Source: Bacteroidaceae bacterium
Lineage (GTDB): Bacteria > Bacteroidota > Bacteroidia > Bacteroidales > Barnesiellaceae_A
Assembly (NCBI GenBank): GCA_017531985.1
Contig: JAFXJY010000026.1
Span: forward strand, 1 to 53,737
Direction of reading: 5' to 3'
DNA length: 53,737 nucleotides
Positions 44,889 through 53,737 of the stretch are shown piece after piece (within the stretch, counting starts at the first letter, position 1; every line of letters begins with the position of its first letter). A program made the position numbers and the translations under genes. The notes below the pieces were generated by a model. The model did not search any database. It was given only the letters and a program-made list of their open reading frames with translations, and was not told the origin of the DNA.

Positions 44889-44896
44889 CAAAGGTA
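44889..44896 (-). promoter_or_regulatory. Putative -7 box of the pullulanase-like gene
   Basis: TACCTTTG on the minus strand, 40 bp upstream of the ATG. Upstream there is a T-rich ttttc at roughly 21 bp rather than a clean TTTG. Confidence 0.5.
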
Positions 44897-45054
44897 CTGA
44901 TTTTAATTGATATAAGAAAACCGGTGCTGATAAACATTGTTGCAGATAACGTTTTTTTGAACTATCACAATCAGAACTATCAACTTATAGAACTTCTTTT
45001 AAATGGTTTTATGAGATACCCAAGTAAAGGCTCGCATATATCGAGACTCGGCTA

Positions 45055-45099
45055 CAAAAAAAAACGAAGCTGTACCCCGATTGATTGAGTACAGCTTCG
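45055..45099 (-). terminator. Rho-independent terminator of the rpoBC operon
   Basis: A perfect 11 bp stem (45065-45075 with 45089-45099; cgaagctgtac / gtacagcttcg) with a 13 nt loop is followed on the minus strand by an unbroken T9 run. It starts 26 bp after the rpoC stop. Confidence 0.93.
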
Positions 45100-45124
45100 A
45101 TATGATATAGTGATGATTTTACAA

Positions 45125-48100
45125 TCAGAAGTCGGTTACAGCCTTACGATTGGCCATGCTACGCTCAAAGTCCTCTTTCGAGCCGACAACGAGTTGGTTG
45201 TACTCGCGAAGACCTGTACCGGCAGGTATTAAGTGACCGCATATTACGTTCTCCTTCATACCTTCGAGGTAGTCGACCTTGCCCACGATAGCAGCCTCGT
45301 TGAGAACCTTGGTAGTCTCTTGGAACGAAGCAGCCGACATGAAGCTCGATGTCTGCAATGCAGCACGAGTGATACCTTGCAGTATCTGCTCAGAGGTAGC
45401 AGGAACAGCATCGCGAACCTCAACAAGACGCAAGTCACGACGTTTCAACGAAGAGTTTTCATCACGCAGGCGACGTGCAGTTACAATCTGTCCGGGACGG
45501 AGGTTTTCCGAGTCACCGGCATCGGTAACAACTTTCTTGCCCCATATGCGGTCGTTTTCGTCCATAAACTCACGCTTGTCAACGACTTGTTGTTCGAGGA
45601 AACGAGTATCACCGGGATCGAGGATATTGACCTTACGCATCATCTGACGCACAATCACCTCAAAGTGCTTATCGTTGATCTTTACACCTTGCATGCGGTA
45701 CACATCTTGTACCTCGTTTACGATATATTCTTGTACGGCAGTAGGACCTTTGATAGAAAGGATATCCGATGGAGTGACTGCACCATCCGACAGCGGTGTT
45801 CCTGCACGAACATAGTCGTTCTCTTGTACAAGAATCTGCTTCGAGAGAGGCACAAGATATTTCTTAATTTCGCCGGTCTTAGATACAACCGAGATCTCAC
45901 GATTACCGCGTTTGATCTTTCCGAAGTGTATTTCACCGTCAATTTCCGAGACGATAGCAGGGTTAGAGGGGTTACGTGCCTCGAACAGCTCGGTAACACG
46001 AGGCAGACCACCGGTAATATCACCCGCCTTACCTTGGGCACGAGGTATCTTAACGAATACCTCACCCGAGCGAATGCTTTGACCATCCTCAATCATCAAG
46101 TGAGCACCTACGGGGAGTGAATAACTGCGTAAGATTTCACCTTCATCATCTACGATACAAGCCTCGGGAATAACGATGCGGCTACGATCGCGACACTCGG
46201 TAATAATCTTCTCACGCAAGCCGGTTGTTTCGTCACTCTCTACGCGATAAGTGATACCTTCTTCTACGCCTTGGAACTTAATTGTACCCGAAACTTCCGA
46301 AACAATAACGGCATTGAAGGGGTCCCATTCACATATTATATCGCCTTTCTTAACGGCTGCACCATTTCCGAAATAGAGTTTCGAACCGTACGGTATATTG
46401 GCAGTAGTAAGTACCATCTTGGTATTGGCATCAACGATACGCATCTCGGCCAGACGACCTACGACAATCATTTGACGGCTTTCATCATCGCCTACGAAAT
46501 CAACCGTACGCAATTCGTCGATTTCGAGAACACCATCATAACGAGATTGTACTTTCGATACAGCGGCTATATTCGAGGCCACACCACCGACGTGGAATGT
46601 ACGCAGAGTAAGCTGAGTACCCGGCTCACCGATTGACTGAGCAGCAATCACACCTACGGCCTCGCCCTTCTGTACCATGCGGTTGGTTGCAAGGTTGCGA
46701 CCATAACACTTTGCACATACACCTTTCTTCGACTCACAGGTAAGTACCGAACGTATTTCAACACGTTCGATGGGCGACTCTTCGATTTGCTTGGCGATAG
46801 CATCGGTAATCTCTTGACCCGACTCAACAAGCAACTCGCCTGTAATGGGGTGATATACATCATGCACCGATACACGACCCAATATACGCTCACCAAGTGA
46901 TGCAACTACGTTCTCATTATCTTTTACCTCGGTGCAAACGAGACCACGCAATGTTCCGCAATCCTCCTCGGTAATGATTACGTCGTGAGCCACATCGACA
47001 AGACGACGAGTCAAGTAACCGGCATCGGCAGTTTTCAATGCGGTATCGGCAAGACCCTTACGAGCACCGTGGGTTGAGATAAAGTATTCAAGCACCGAGA
47101 GACCCTCCTTGAAGTTCGACAAAATGGGGTTCTCGATAATCTGACCACCCTCGGCACCTGCCTTTTGCGGCTTGGCCATAAGACCACGCATACCGGAGAG
47201 CTGACGAATCTGGTCACGCGAACCACGAGCACCCGAATCAAGCATCATGTATACCGAGTTGAAACCTTGATTGTCGCTCGACAATTGCTTCATAAGGATG
47301 TTGGCGAGGTTGGCGTTAACGTGTGTCCATATATCGATAATCTGGTTATAACGTTCATTGTTGGTAATGAAACCCATGCTATAATTAGCCATGATTTGCT
47401 CTACCTCGGCATAACCCTCTTTTACAAGAGCATCTTTTTCGGCAGGAATAATCACGTCGCCCAAGTTGAAAGACAATCCACCGCGGAAGGCCATCTGGTA
47501 ACCGAGGTTCTTAATATCGTCGAGGAACTGAGCCGAACGAGTGACACCACACACCTTGATAACGCGACTGATTATATCACGCAACGATTTCTTTGACAAG
47601 ACTTCGTTGACATAACCTATCTCTTGGGGTACATATTGGTTGACAAGGATACGACCCACCGATGTTTCGTGTACCATGTGTTCGATAGGATTGCCATCGG
47701 CATCAATATCCTTAACGATTACCGACACAGGAGCGTGCAGGTCGACCTTACCTTCGTTATAGGCAATCTCAGCCTCTTCGGGTCCGTAGAATTTGAGTTT
47801 CTCACCCTTGGTACCGGGACGCAACTTGGTAATATAATAGAGACCAAGCACCATATCCTGCGAGGGTACGGTAATGGGGGCACCATTGGCAGGGTTCAAT
47901 ATATTGTGAGCACCCAACATGAGCATTTGGGCTTCGAGAATAGCTTCGTTACCGAGAGGCAAGTGTACGGCCATCTGGTCACCGTCGAAGTCGGCATTGA
48001 ACGCAGTACATGCAAGGGGGTGCAATTGGATAGCTTTACCCTCGATCATGCGAGGTTGGAATGCTTGGATACCCAGACGGTGAAGTGTTGGAGCACGGTT

Positions 48101-49399
48101 GAGCAACACAGGGTGACCCTTCATGACATGCTCAAGAATATCCCACACTTCGGGACCTTTACGGTCTACGATTTTCTTGGCCGACTTGACAGTCTTCACA
48201 ATACCACGCTCAATGAGCTTGCGAATGACAAATGGCTTATACAGCTCAGCTGCCATATCTTTGGGCAGACCGCACTCGTGCATTTTTAATTCAGGACCTA
48301 CAACGATAACCGAACGAGCCGAATAGTCGACACGCTTACCGAGCAAGTTCTGACGGAAACGACCTTGTTTTCCTTTCAGACTATCGGAGAGCGATTTCAA
48401 CGGACGGTTGGCCTCGGTCTTGACAGCACTTGACTTGCGAGAGTTGTCGAGCAACGAGTCGACAGCCTCTTGCAACATACGCTTCTCATTACGCAAGATT
48501 ACCTCGGGAGCCTTGATTTCCATGAGGCGTTTAAGACGGTTATTACGTATGATTACGCGACGATATAAGTCATTGAGGTCGGAAGTTGCAAAACGTCCAC
48601 CATCGAGGGGTACAAGAGGACGTAATTCGGGTGGAATAACAGGGACAACCTTCAATACCATCCATTCGGGACGGTTACGCTCCTTCGAAGCACGGAACGA
48701 CTCTACTACTTGCAAGCGTTTCAAGGCTTCGGTCTTGCGTTGTTGCGAACCATCGCGGCTGGCTTTGTCACGCAACTCGTAAGAGAGTCCGTCCAAGTCG
48801 ATGCGTGTGAGCAATTCGTAAATTGCCTCAGCACCCATCTTGGCAACAAACTTATTGGGGTCGCTATCATCCAATTGTTGATTTTCGGCAGGAAGTTCCG
48901 ACATGATTTTCAAGTACTCATCCTCCGAGAGCAAGTCGTAAGTGTTATACTCTTCAACCGGTCCGGGTTGTATAACGACATAACGCTCATAATAAATTAC
49001 GGCATCGAGTTTCTTGCTGGGCATACCGAGCAGATAGCCAATCTTATTGGGCAACGAACGGAAATACCATATGTGAGCAACTGGAACAACTAACTGAATG
49101 TGTCCCATACGCTCGCGACGCACCTTCTTCTCGGTCACTTCCACACCACAACGGTCGCACACAATGCCTTTGTAACGGATGCGTTTGTACTTTCCGCAAT
49201 GACACTCATAGTCCTTTACAGGACCGAAGATGCGTTCGCAGAAAAGACCATCACGCTCGGGCTTGTAGGTACGATAGTTGATAGTTTCGGGTTTCAGGAC
49301 TTCACCACTCGAATTTTCAAGTATCTCTTCGGGAGATGCCAAACCTATCGAAATCTTCGAGAAGTTACTCTTTATTTTATTATCTCTTCTGAAAGCCAT
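45125..49399 (-). CDS. rpoC: DNA-directed RNA polymerase subunit beta'
   Basis: This is the largest RNA polymerase subunit, 1424 residues. The N-terminal zinc site is Cys66, Cys68, Cys81 and Cys84 ([20 protein letters not shown]). The catalytic magnesium loop is NADFDGDQM (468-476), preceded by [16 protein letters not shown]. The second zinc cluster lies around [13 protein letters not shown]. The trigger-loop region [20 protein letters not shown] is intact. It follows rpoB by 84 bp, a gap that contains a hairpin, and ends in a strong terminator. Confidence 0.99.
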   Translation of the reverse strand: MAFRRDNKIKSNFSKISIGLASPEEILENSSGEVLKPETINYRTYKPERDGLFCERIFGPVKDYECHCGKYKRIRYKGIVCDRCGVEVTEKKVRRERMGHIQLVVPVAHIWYFRSLPNKIGYLLGMPSKKLDAVIYYERYVVIQPGPVEEYNTYDLLSEDEYLKIMSELPAENQQLDDSDPNKFVAKMGAEAIYELLTRIDLDGLSYELRDKASRDGSQQRKTEALKRLQVVESFRASKERNRPEWMVLKVVPVIPPELRPLVPLDGGRFATSDLNDLYRRVIIRNNRLKRLMEIKAPEVILRNEKRMLQEAVDSLLDNSRKSSAVKTEANRPLKSLSDSLKGKQGRFRQNLLGKRVDYSARSVIVVGPELKMHECGLPKDMAAELYKPFVIRKLIERGIVKTVKSAKKIVDRKGPEVWDILEHVMKGHPVLLNRAPTLHRLGIQAFQPRMIEGKAIQLHPLACTAFNADFDGDQMAVHLPLGNEAILEAQMLMLGAHNILNPANGAPITVPSQDMVLGLYYITKLRPGTKGEKLKFYGPEEAEIAYNEGKVDLHAPVSVIVKDIDADGNPIEHMVHETSVGRILVNQYVPQEIGYVNEVLSKKSLRDIISRVIKVCGVTRSAQFLDDIKNLGYQMAFRGGLSFNLGDVIIPAEKDALVKEGYAEVEQIMANYSMGFITNNERYNQIIDIWTHVNANLANILMKQLSSDNQGFNSVYMMLDSGARGSRDQIRQLSGMRGLMAKPQKAGAEGGQIIENPILSNFKEGLSVLEYFISTHGARKGLADTALKTADAGYLTRRLVDVAHDVIITEEDCGTLRGLVCTEVKDNENVVASLGERILGRVSVHDVYHPITGELLVESGQEITDAIAKQIEESPIERVEIRSVLTCESKKGVCAKCYGRNLATNRMVQKGEAVGVIAAQSIGEPGTQLTLRTFHVGGVASNIAAVSKVQSRYDGVLEIDELRTVDFVGDDESRQMIVVGRLAEMRIVDANTKMVLTTANIPYGSKLYFGNGAAVKKGDIICEWDPFNAVIVSEVSGTIKFQGVEEGITYRVESDETTGLREKIITECRDRSRIVIPEACIVDDEGEILRSYSLPVGAHLMIEDGQSIRSGEVFVKIPRAQGKAGDITGGLPRVTELFEARNPSNPAIVSEIDGEIHFGKIKRGNREISVVSKTGEIKKYLVPLSKQILVQENDYVRAGTPLSDGAVTPSDILSIKGPTAVQEYIVNEVQDVYRMQGVKINDKHFEVIVRQMMRKVNILDPGDTRFLEQQVVDKREFMDENDRIWGKKVVTDAGDSENLRPGQIVTARRLRDENSSLKRRDLRLVEVRDAVPATSEQILQGITRAALQTSSFMSAASFQETTKVLNEAAIVGKVDYLEGMKENVICGHLIPAGTGLREYNQLVVGSKEDFERSMANRKAVTDF

Positions 49400-49440
49400 A
49401 TTTTTCTTCTTATAAAGAGTTGATTCTTATTTATTTGTTT

Positions 49441-49469
49441 CGCATTCCTGCCATAGCGGCAGGAACGCG
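49441..49469 (-). other. Hairpin in the rpoB-rpoC spacer
   Basis: ttcctgcc (49445-49452) pairs with ggcaggaa (49458-49465) across a 5 nt loop. The stem extends to cgc/gcg over one mismatch. No T-run follows, so it is more likely an mRNA processing or stability structure than a terminator. Confidence 0.5.
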
Positions 49470-49483
49470 AAAGTATCTTTATT

Positions 49484-52400
49484 TTAGTCTAATTTTACGC
49501 TGAGACCGAGACCTCGCAACTCATGCAACAATACATTGAGCGACTCGGGAATACCGGGAGTGGGCATATCTTCACCCTTAACAATGGCTTCGTAAGCCTT
49601 CGAACGACCTACTACATCATCACTCTTAACGGTAAGTATCTCTTGCAGAATGTGTGATGCACCGAAGGCTTCGAGTGCCCATACCTCCATCTCTCCGAAA
49701 CGCTGACCACCAAACTGTGCCTTACCACCGAGGGGTTGTTGCGTGATAAGAGAGTACGGACCAATAGAACGGGCGTGCATCTTGTCTTCAACCATGTGAC
49801 CCAGTTTAAGCATATAGATAACACCTACGGTTGCGGGTTGGTCGAAACGATCGCCTGTACCTCCATCGTAAAGATATGTCTTACCATATCGGGGAAGACC
49901 GGCTTTATCGGTCCACTCGTTCAAGTCATCAAGCGAAGCTCCATCGAAGATAGGTGTTGCAAATTTTTCGCCCAACACTTGACCAGCCCAACCGAGAACT
50001 GTCTCGAAAATCTGACCAAGGTTCATACGCGAAGGCACACCGAGGGGGTTCAATACGATATCGACAGGAGTACCATCGGCCAAGAAAGGCATATCTTCTT
50101 GACGAACAATACGCGAAACGATACCTTTGTTACCGTGGCGACCTGCCATCTTATCGCCTACGCTGATTTTGCGTTTCTTGGCAATATATACTTTGGCAAG
50201 TTGCACGATTCCTTGGGGCAACTCATCACCGACCGACTCATCAAACTTGCGACGACGCAACTCGGCATCAAGTTCCTTGTACTTACGCAAGTAGTTGATA
50301 ATGGTAGTGCGAATAAGCTCGTTCTTGGCAGGATCGGCTGTCCATTTACTTACTTGGACAGTAGTATAGTCAATATCGAACAATATTTCGGGGGTAAACT
50401 TGCTACCCTTAGTAATCACATCATCGCCCAAGAAATCTTTAACACCTTGCGAAACCTTTCCGGCAGTGAGTGTCATGAGTTTGTCAACAAGGATTTCTTT
50501 CACCTTGTTCATTTTTACCTCATACTCATCCTCAAGCTGTTGCAACTTGGCTTTGTCGCTGAGACGTGATTTTTTCTTTTTCTGTGCACGCGAGAAGATG
50601 TTAGTACCTATAACAACACCCTTCAACGAAGGAGTAGCTTTGAGCGAAGCATCTTTAACATCACCAGCCTTGTCACCGAAGATAGCACGCAGAAGTTTCT
50701 CTTCGGGCGAAGGATCAGACTCACCCTTGGGAGTAATCTTACCGATCATGATGTCGCCGGGATTGACACGAGCACCGATGCGGATTACACCGTTCTCATC
50801 AAGATCCTTGGTAGCATCTTCACTAACATTGGGGATGTCGGATGTCAATTCCTCCATACCACGCTTGGTCTCACGCACCTCGAGAATGTATTCATCAACG
50901 TGTACCGAAGTGAGAATATCCTCACGTACCACACGTTCATTAAGCACAATAGCATCCTCATAGTTGTAACCCTTCCAAGGCATGAAAGCCACTTTAAGGT
51001 TACGTCCAAGAGCCAACTCACCATTTTCGGTCGAATAACCTTCGGTAAGGATTTCGCCTTCGGTCACACGTTGACCCTTGCGACAAATAGGACGCAAGTC
51101 GATGGTTGTACTTTGGTTAGTTTTACGGAATTTGGGAATATTATATTCTTTCACTGCATCTACAAACGAAGTAAACTCTTCGTCTTCGGTGCGGTCATAA
51201 CGAATGCGAATTGTAGTTGCATCGACATACTCGATAACACCATCACCTTCGGCAGTAATCTGAGTACGAGAGTCGCGTATAAGCTGACCTTCGAGACCTG
51301 TACCAACGATAGGCGACTCGCTACGCAACAAAGGCACAGCTTGACGCATCATGTTCGAACCCATCAACGCACGGTTAGCGTCATCGTGTTCGAGGAAGGG
51401 GATAAGCGAAGCAGCAATAGATGCAATCTGTGTGGGCGAAACGTCCATCAGCTCTACCTGATCGGGGGTTGCCAATGGGAAGTCAGCATCGAGACGAGCT
51501 TTGATGCGGTTGTTAACAAACACGCCATCATCCTTCAACGGTGCATTACCTTGGGCAATAACCTTACCCTCCTCGACCTCGGCAGTAAGATATACTACCT
51601 CGTCATTGGCAAGATTAACCTTTCCATCTTTCACCACACGATAGGGGGTCTCAATGAAACCAAGATCGTTAATCTTGGCATATACACAGAGCGACGATAT
51701 AAGACCGATGTTGGGACCTTCGGGAGTCTCGATGGGACATAGACGACCATAGTGAGTGTAGTGAACGTCACGCACCTCGAAACCGGCACGTTCACGAGAA
51801 AGTCCACCGGGACCCAAGGCCGACATACGACGCTTGTGAGTCATCTCGGCAAGGGGATTGGTCTGGTCCATGAATTGCGACAAAGCATTGGTACCAAAGA
51901 AACTATTGATAACCGACGAAATAGTCTTGGCATTGATAAGGTCAATGGGAGTAAATACCTCATTATCGCGAACATTCATACGCTCACGGATGGTGCGAGC
52001 CATACGGGCAAGACCAATACCAAACTGGTTATACAATTGCTCACCTACGGTGCGAACACGACGGTTGCTCAAGTGGTCGATATCATCAACATCAGTCTTT
52101 GAGTTGATAAGTTCTATCAAGTATTTGATAATCTCAATGATGTCTTCCTTAGTAAGCACTTTGATGCTTTGGTCGATAGTGAGATTGAGCTTCTTGTTCA
52201 TACGATAACGACCCACCTCACCAAGGTCATAACGTTTCTCGGAGAAGAACAAGTTGGTAATAACCTCTCTTGCACTGGCTTCATCGGCAGGATCGGCATT
52301 ACGAAGTTGACGATAAATGAATTCAACAGCCTCTTTCTCCGAGTTGCTTGAATCCTTTTGGAGTGTATTGAATATAATGGCATAGTCAGAAGTATTGGTA

Positions 52401-53296
52401 TCTTGCTTGTGCAAGAGGATACTCTGTACACCACTGTCGAGAATAGCATCAATATGCTCTTCTTTCAACTCGGTCTCACGTTCAACAACAATGTTGTTAC
52501 GAGTGATAGAAGAGATTTCACCTGTATCCTCATCAACAAAGTCTTCAACCCACGAATGCAATACACGTGCAGCCATGCGACGACCAACGGCTTTTTTCAA
52601 GTTGGCCTTAGTAACCTTAACCTCCTCGGCAAGATCAAAAATCTCGAGGATATCACGGTCACTCTCAAATCCGATAGCACGCAACAAAGTGGTTACGGGT
52701 AACTTCTTCTTACGATCAATGTAGGCATACATCACATTGTTGATGTCGGTAGCAAACTCAATCCATGAGCCACGGAAAGGTATGATACGAGCCGAATAGA
52801 GTTTAGTTCCATTGGCATGAGTGCTTTGACCGAAGAACACACCGGGCGAACGGTGCAATTGCGATACAACGACACGCTCAGCTCCATTTATAACAAATGT
52901 AGCCTTCTCGGTCATGTAAGGAATAGGACCCAAGTATACATCTTGTATAACAGGAGCAAAATCCTCATGATCGGGGTCGGTACAATACAGTTTTAACTTT
53001 GCCTTTAAGGGCACACTATATGTGAGACCACGCTCGAGACACTCATCGATAGTGTAACGAGGGGGATCAATATAGTAATCAAGGAACTCAAGGACAAAAT
53101 TATTCCTTGTATCGGCAATTGGGAAGTTTTCAGAAAAAACCTTGTATAAGCCCTCATTTTTGCGACGTTCTTGAGGTGTATCCAATTGTAAAAAGTCCTT
53201 AAATGACTTTAATTGTACCTCCAAAAAGTCGGGATAGGGCAGCGGATTTTTAATCGAAGCGAAATTTATACGCGCTTTACCAGTTGTAGAAGACAT
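49484..53296 (-). CDS. rpoB: DNA-directed RNA polymerase subunit beta
   Basis: This RNA polymerase beta subunit is 1270 residues. Recognisable landmarks are the rifampicin-binding region ([33 protein letters not shown]), [26 protein letters not shown], the [13 protein letters not shown] motif and the C-terminal [21 protein letters not shown]. In the rifampicin region the common resistance positions look wild type (SQFMDQ, THKRR, SALGP). It sits between rplL and rpoC in the universal order, with a hairpin attenuator in front. Confidence 0.99.
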   Translation of the reverse strand: MSSTTGKARINFASIKNPLPYPDFLEVQLKSFKDFLQLDTPQERRKNEGLYKVFSENFPIADTRNNFVLEFLDYYIDPPRYTIDECLERGLTYSVPLKAKLKLYCTDPDHEDFAPVIQDVYLGPIPYMTEKATFVINGAERVVVSQLHRSPGVFFGQSTHANGTKLYSARIIPFRGSWIEFATDINNVMYAYIDRKKKLPVTTLLRAIGFESDRDILEIFDLAEEVKVTKANLKKAVGRRMAARVLHSWVEDFVDEDTGEISSITRNNIVVERETELKEEHIDAILDSGVQSILLHKQDTNTSDYAIIFNTLQKDSSNSEKEAVEFIYRQLRNADPADEASAREVITNLFFSEKRYDLGEVGRYRMNKKLNLTIDQSIKVLTKEDIIEIIKYLIELINSKTDVDDIDHLSNRRVRTVGEQLYNQFGIGLARMARTIRERMNVRDNEVFTPIDLINAKTISSVINSFFGTNALSQFMDQTNPLAEMTHKRRMSALGPGGLSRERAGFEVRDVHYTHYGRLCPIETPEGPNIGLISSLCVYAKINDLGFIETPYRVVKDGKVNLANDEVVYLTAEVEEGKVIAQGNAPLKDDGVFVNNRIKARLDADFPLATPDQVELMDVSPTQIASIAASLIPFLEHDDANRALMGSNMMRQAVPLLRSESPIVGTGLEGQLIRDSRTQITAEGDGVIEYVDATTIRIRYDRTEDEEFTSFVDAVKEYNIPKFRKTNQSTTIDLRPICRKGQRVTEGEILTEGYSTENGELALGRNLKVAFMPWKGYNYEDAIVLNERVVREDILTSVHVDEYILEVRETKRGMEELTSDIPNVSEDATKDLDENGVIRIGARVNPGDIMIGKITPKGESDPSPEEKLLRAIFGDKAGDVKDASLKATPSLKGVVIGTNIFSRAQKKKKSRLSDKAKLQQLEDEYEVKMNKVKEILVDKLMTLTAGKVSQGVKDFLGDDVITKGSKFTPEILFDIDYTTVQVSKWTADPAKNELIRTTIINYLRKYKELDAELRRRKFDESVGDELPQGIVQLAKVYIAKKRKISVGDKMAGRHGNKGIVSRIVRQEDMPFLADGTPVDIVLNPLGVPSRMNLGQIFETVLGWAGQVLGEKFATPIFDGASLDDLNEWTDKAGLPRYGKTYLYDGGTGDRFDQPATVGVIYMLKLGHMVEDKMHARSIGPYSLITQQPLGGKAQFGGQRFGEMEVWALEAFGASHILQEILTVKSDDVVGRSKAYEAIVKGEDMPTPGIPESLNVLLHELRGLGLSVKLD

Positions 53297-53325
53297 TAAA
53301 AGGGGATTTTGGTGAACTTAATCAA

Positions 53326-53374
53326 AATATAAACACAAAAGGTTAAGAATCATCCCATTGATGATTCCTAACCT
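53326..53374 (-). terminator. Attenuator-like hairpin between rplL and rpoB
   Basis: A 15 bp stem with one mismatch (53340-53354 with 53360-53374; gaatcatc/gatgattc core) and a 5 nt loop is followed on the minus strand by ttttgtgtttatattttg. It lies in the place where E. coli has its rplL-rpoB attenuator, which lowers beta/beta' relative to ribosomal proteins. Confidence 0.65.
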
Positions 53375-53378
53375 AATC

Positions 53379-53393
53379 GTCTGTAAAACAGAC
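53379..53393 (-). other. Small hairpin after the rplL stop codon
   Basis: gtctgt (53379-53384) and acagac (53388-53393) form a 6 bp stem with a 3 nt loop, two bases after the rplL stop and just before the attenuator-like hairpin. It could be a processing signal. Confidence 0.35.
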
Positions 53394-53395
53394 TA

Positions 53396-53737
53396 TTATT
53401 TAAGTTCAACTTCAGCACCGGCCTCTTCAAGTTCTTTCTTGAGACCTTCGGCTTCGGCTTTGGGAAGAGCTTCCTTAACAACACCGGGGGCGCCGTCTAC
53501 GAGGTCCTTAGCTTCTTTCAAACCAAGACCACAGAGCTCTTTAACTTTCTTAACCACAGCGAGTTTGTTGGCACCAGCTGACTTAAGAACTACATCAAAG
53601 TCAGTCTTCTCTTCTGCGGCAGCAGCACCGGCAGCAGCGGGAGCAGCAACAGCTACAGCAGCAGCAGCGGGTTCGATACCATACTCGTCTTTCAAAATTT
53701 GAGCAAGTTCGTTAACTTCTTTAACGGTCAAATTTAC
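53396..53737 (-). CDS. rplL: 50S ribosomal protein L7/L12 (5' end outside window)
   Basis: The C-terminal about 114 residues of the ribosomal stalk protein L7/L12 are present. The coding frame runs off the right edge (visible residues begin [15 protein letters not shown]), so the first ten or so residues are missing. The TTG at 53729-53731 is an internal Leu codon, not the start. The Ala/Val-rich hinge and the C-terminal domain with [18 protein letters not shown] and [20 protein letters not shown] are typical. It precedes rpoB in the conserved L10-L12-beta-beta' order. Confidence 0.96.
   Translation of the reverse strand, partial: VNLTVKEVNELAQILKDEYGIEPAAAAVAVAAPAAAGAAAAEEKTDFDVVLKSAGANKLAVVKKVKELCGLGLKEAKDLVDGAPGVVKEALPKAEAEGLKKELEEAGAEVELK

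Noticed and set aside
44864..45088. 74-codon plus-strand ORF between the pullulanase gene and rpoC
   Set aside because: It overlaps the pullulanase promoter region and runs into the rpoC terminator, has no family features and no promoter. It is most likely chance in AT-rich DNA.
45233..46120. Long open frames antisense to rpoC and rpoB (also near 49736-50569 and 50900-51742)
   Set aside because: They are mirror frames of highly biased essential genes, with no plausible protein features; coding on the minus strand explains them.

Overview
This 53.7 kb window is a chromosomal core-genome segment from a member of the Bacteroidota, most likely the order Bacteroidales. The evidence is the Bacteroidota-type L32, DUF3256 and GldH proteins, the PSP1-gldH gene pair, the rsmH-to-ftsZ cell-wall cluster layout, and repeated promoter elements of the Bacteroides type (TTTG or TTG, about 18-21 bp, then TAnnTTTG) with no obvious Shine-Dalgarno sites. 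Family or genus cannot be fixed from sequence alone. I see no rRNA, tRNA, CRISPR array, phage or transposase. Coding density is high and most genes lie on the minus strand.

Layout, left to right. (1) 271-7479, minus: a POT-family transporter; the GTPases Der and Era; FabH; L32 and its DUF177/YceD neighbour; and a class II fructose-bisphosphate aldolase. (2) 7631-9653, minus: a secreted DUF3256 protein and an unrecognised HExxH metalloprotein with a zinc ribbon. Next comes a 360 bp non-coding stretch with a 16 bp inverted-repeat pair and a 31-codon ORF. (3) 10015-26876, minus: a tightly packed division and cell wall (dcw) cluster in the transcription order rsmH-ftsL-ftsI-murE-mraY-murD-ftsW-murG-murC-ftsQ-ftsA-ftsZ, continuing into a YqeY/GatB-like gene and serS. 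mraZ, murF and ddl are absent from it. (4) 27032-31935: a WG-repeat lipoprotein (plus), then DusB, an M16 peptidase and a cardiolipin synthase (minus). (5) 32086-36219, plus: a three-gene overlapping operon of two exported SGNH-hydrolase-like proteins and an MBOAT membrane acyltransferase, probably an envelope O-acetylation system. (6) 36559-38430, plus: a biotin-dependent carboxyltransferase (OadA/PycB type) with its own strong promoter and terminator. (7) 38689-42707, minus: a ZapB-like coiled-coil protein, ZapA, RNase Y, a PSP1/RicT-like protein and GldH. (8) 42843-44849, minus: a pullulanase-like GH13 lipoprotein. (9) 45125 to the window end, minus: rpoC, rpoB and the truncated rplL.

Together the genes cover peptidoglycan precursor synthesis and septation, ribosome assembly, transcription, mRNA decay and central carbon metabolism. 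The parts that deserve a second look are the SGNH-SGNH-MBOAT operon, the HExxH/zinc-ribbon protein, the inverted-repeat element after serS, the structured RNA in front of RNase Y, and the PSP1-RNase Y-ZapA neighbourhood. Nothing here is clearly a new defence or mobile system.
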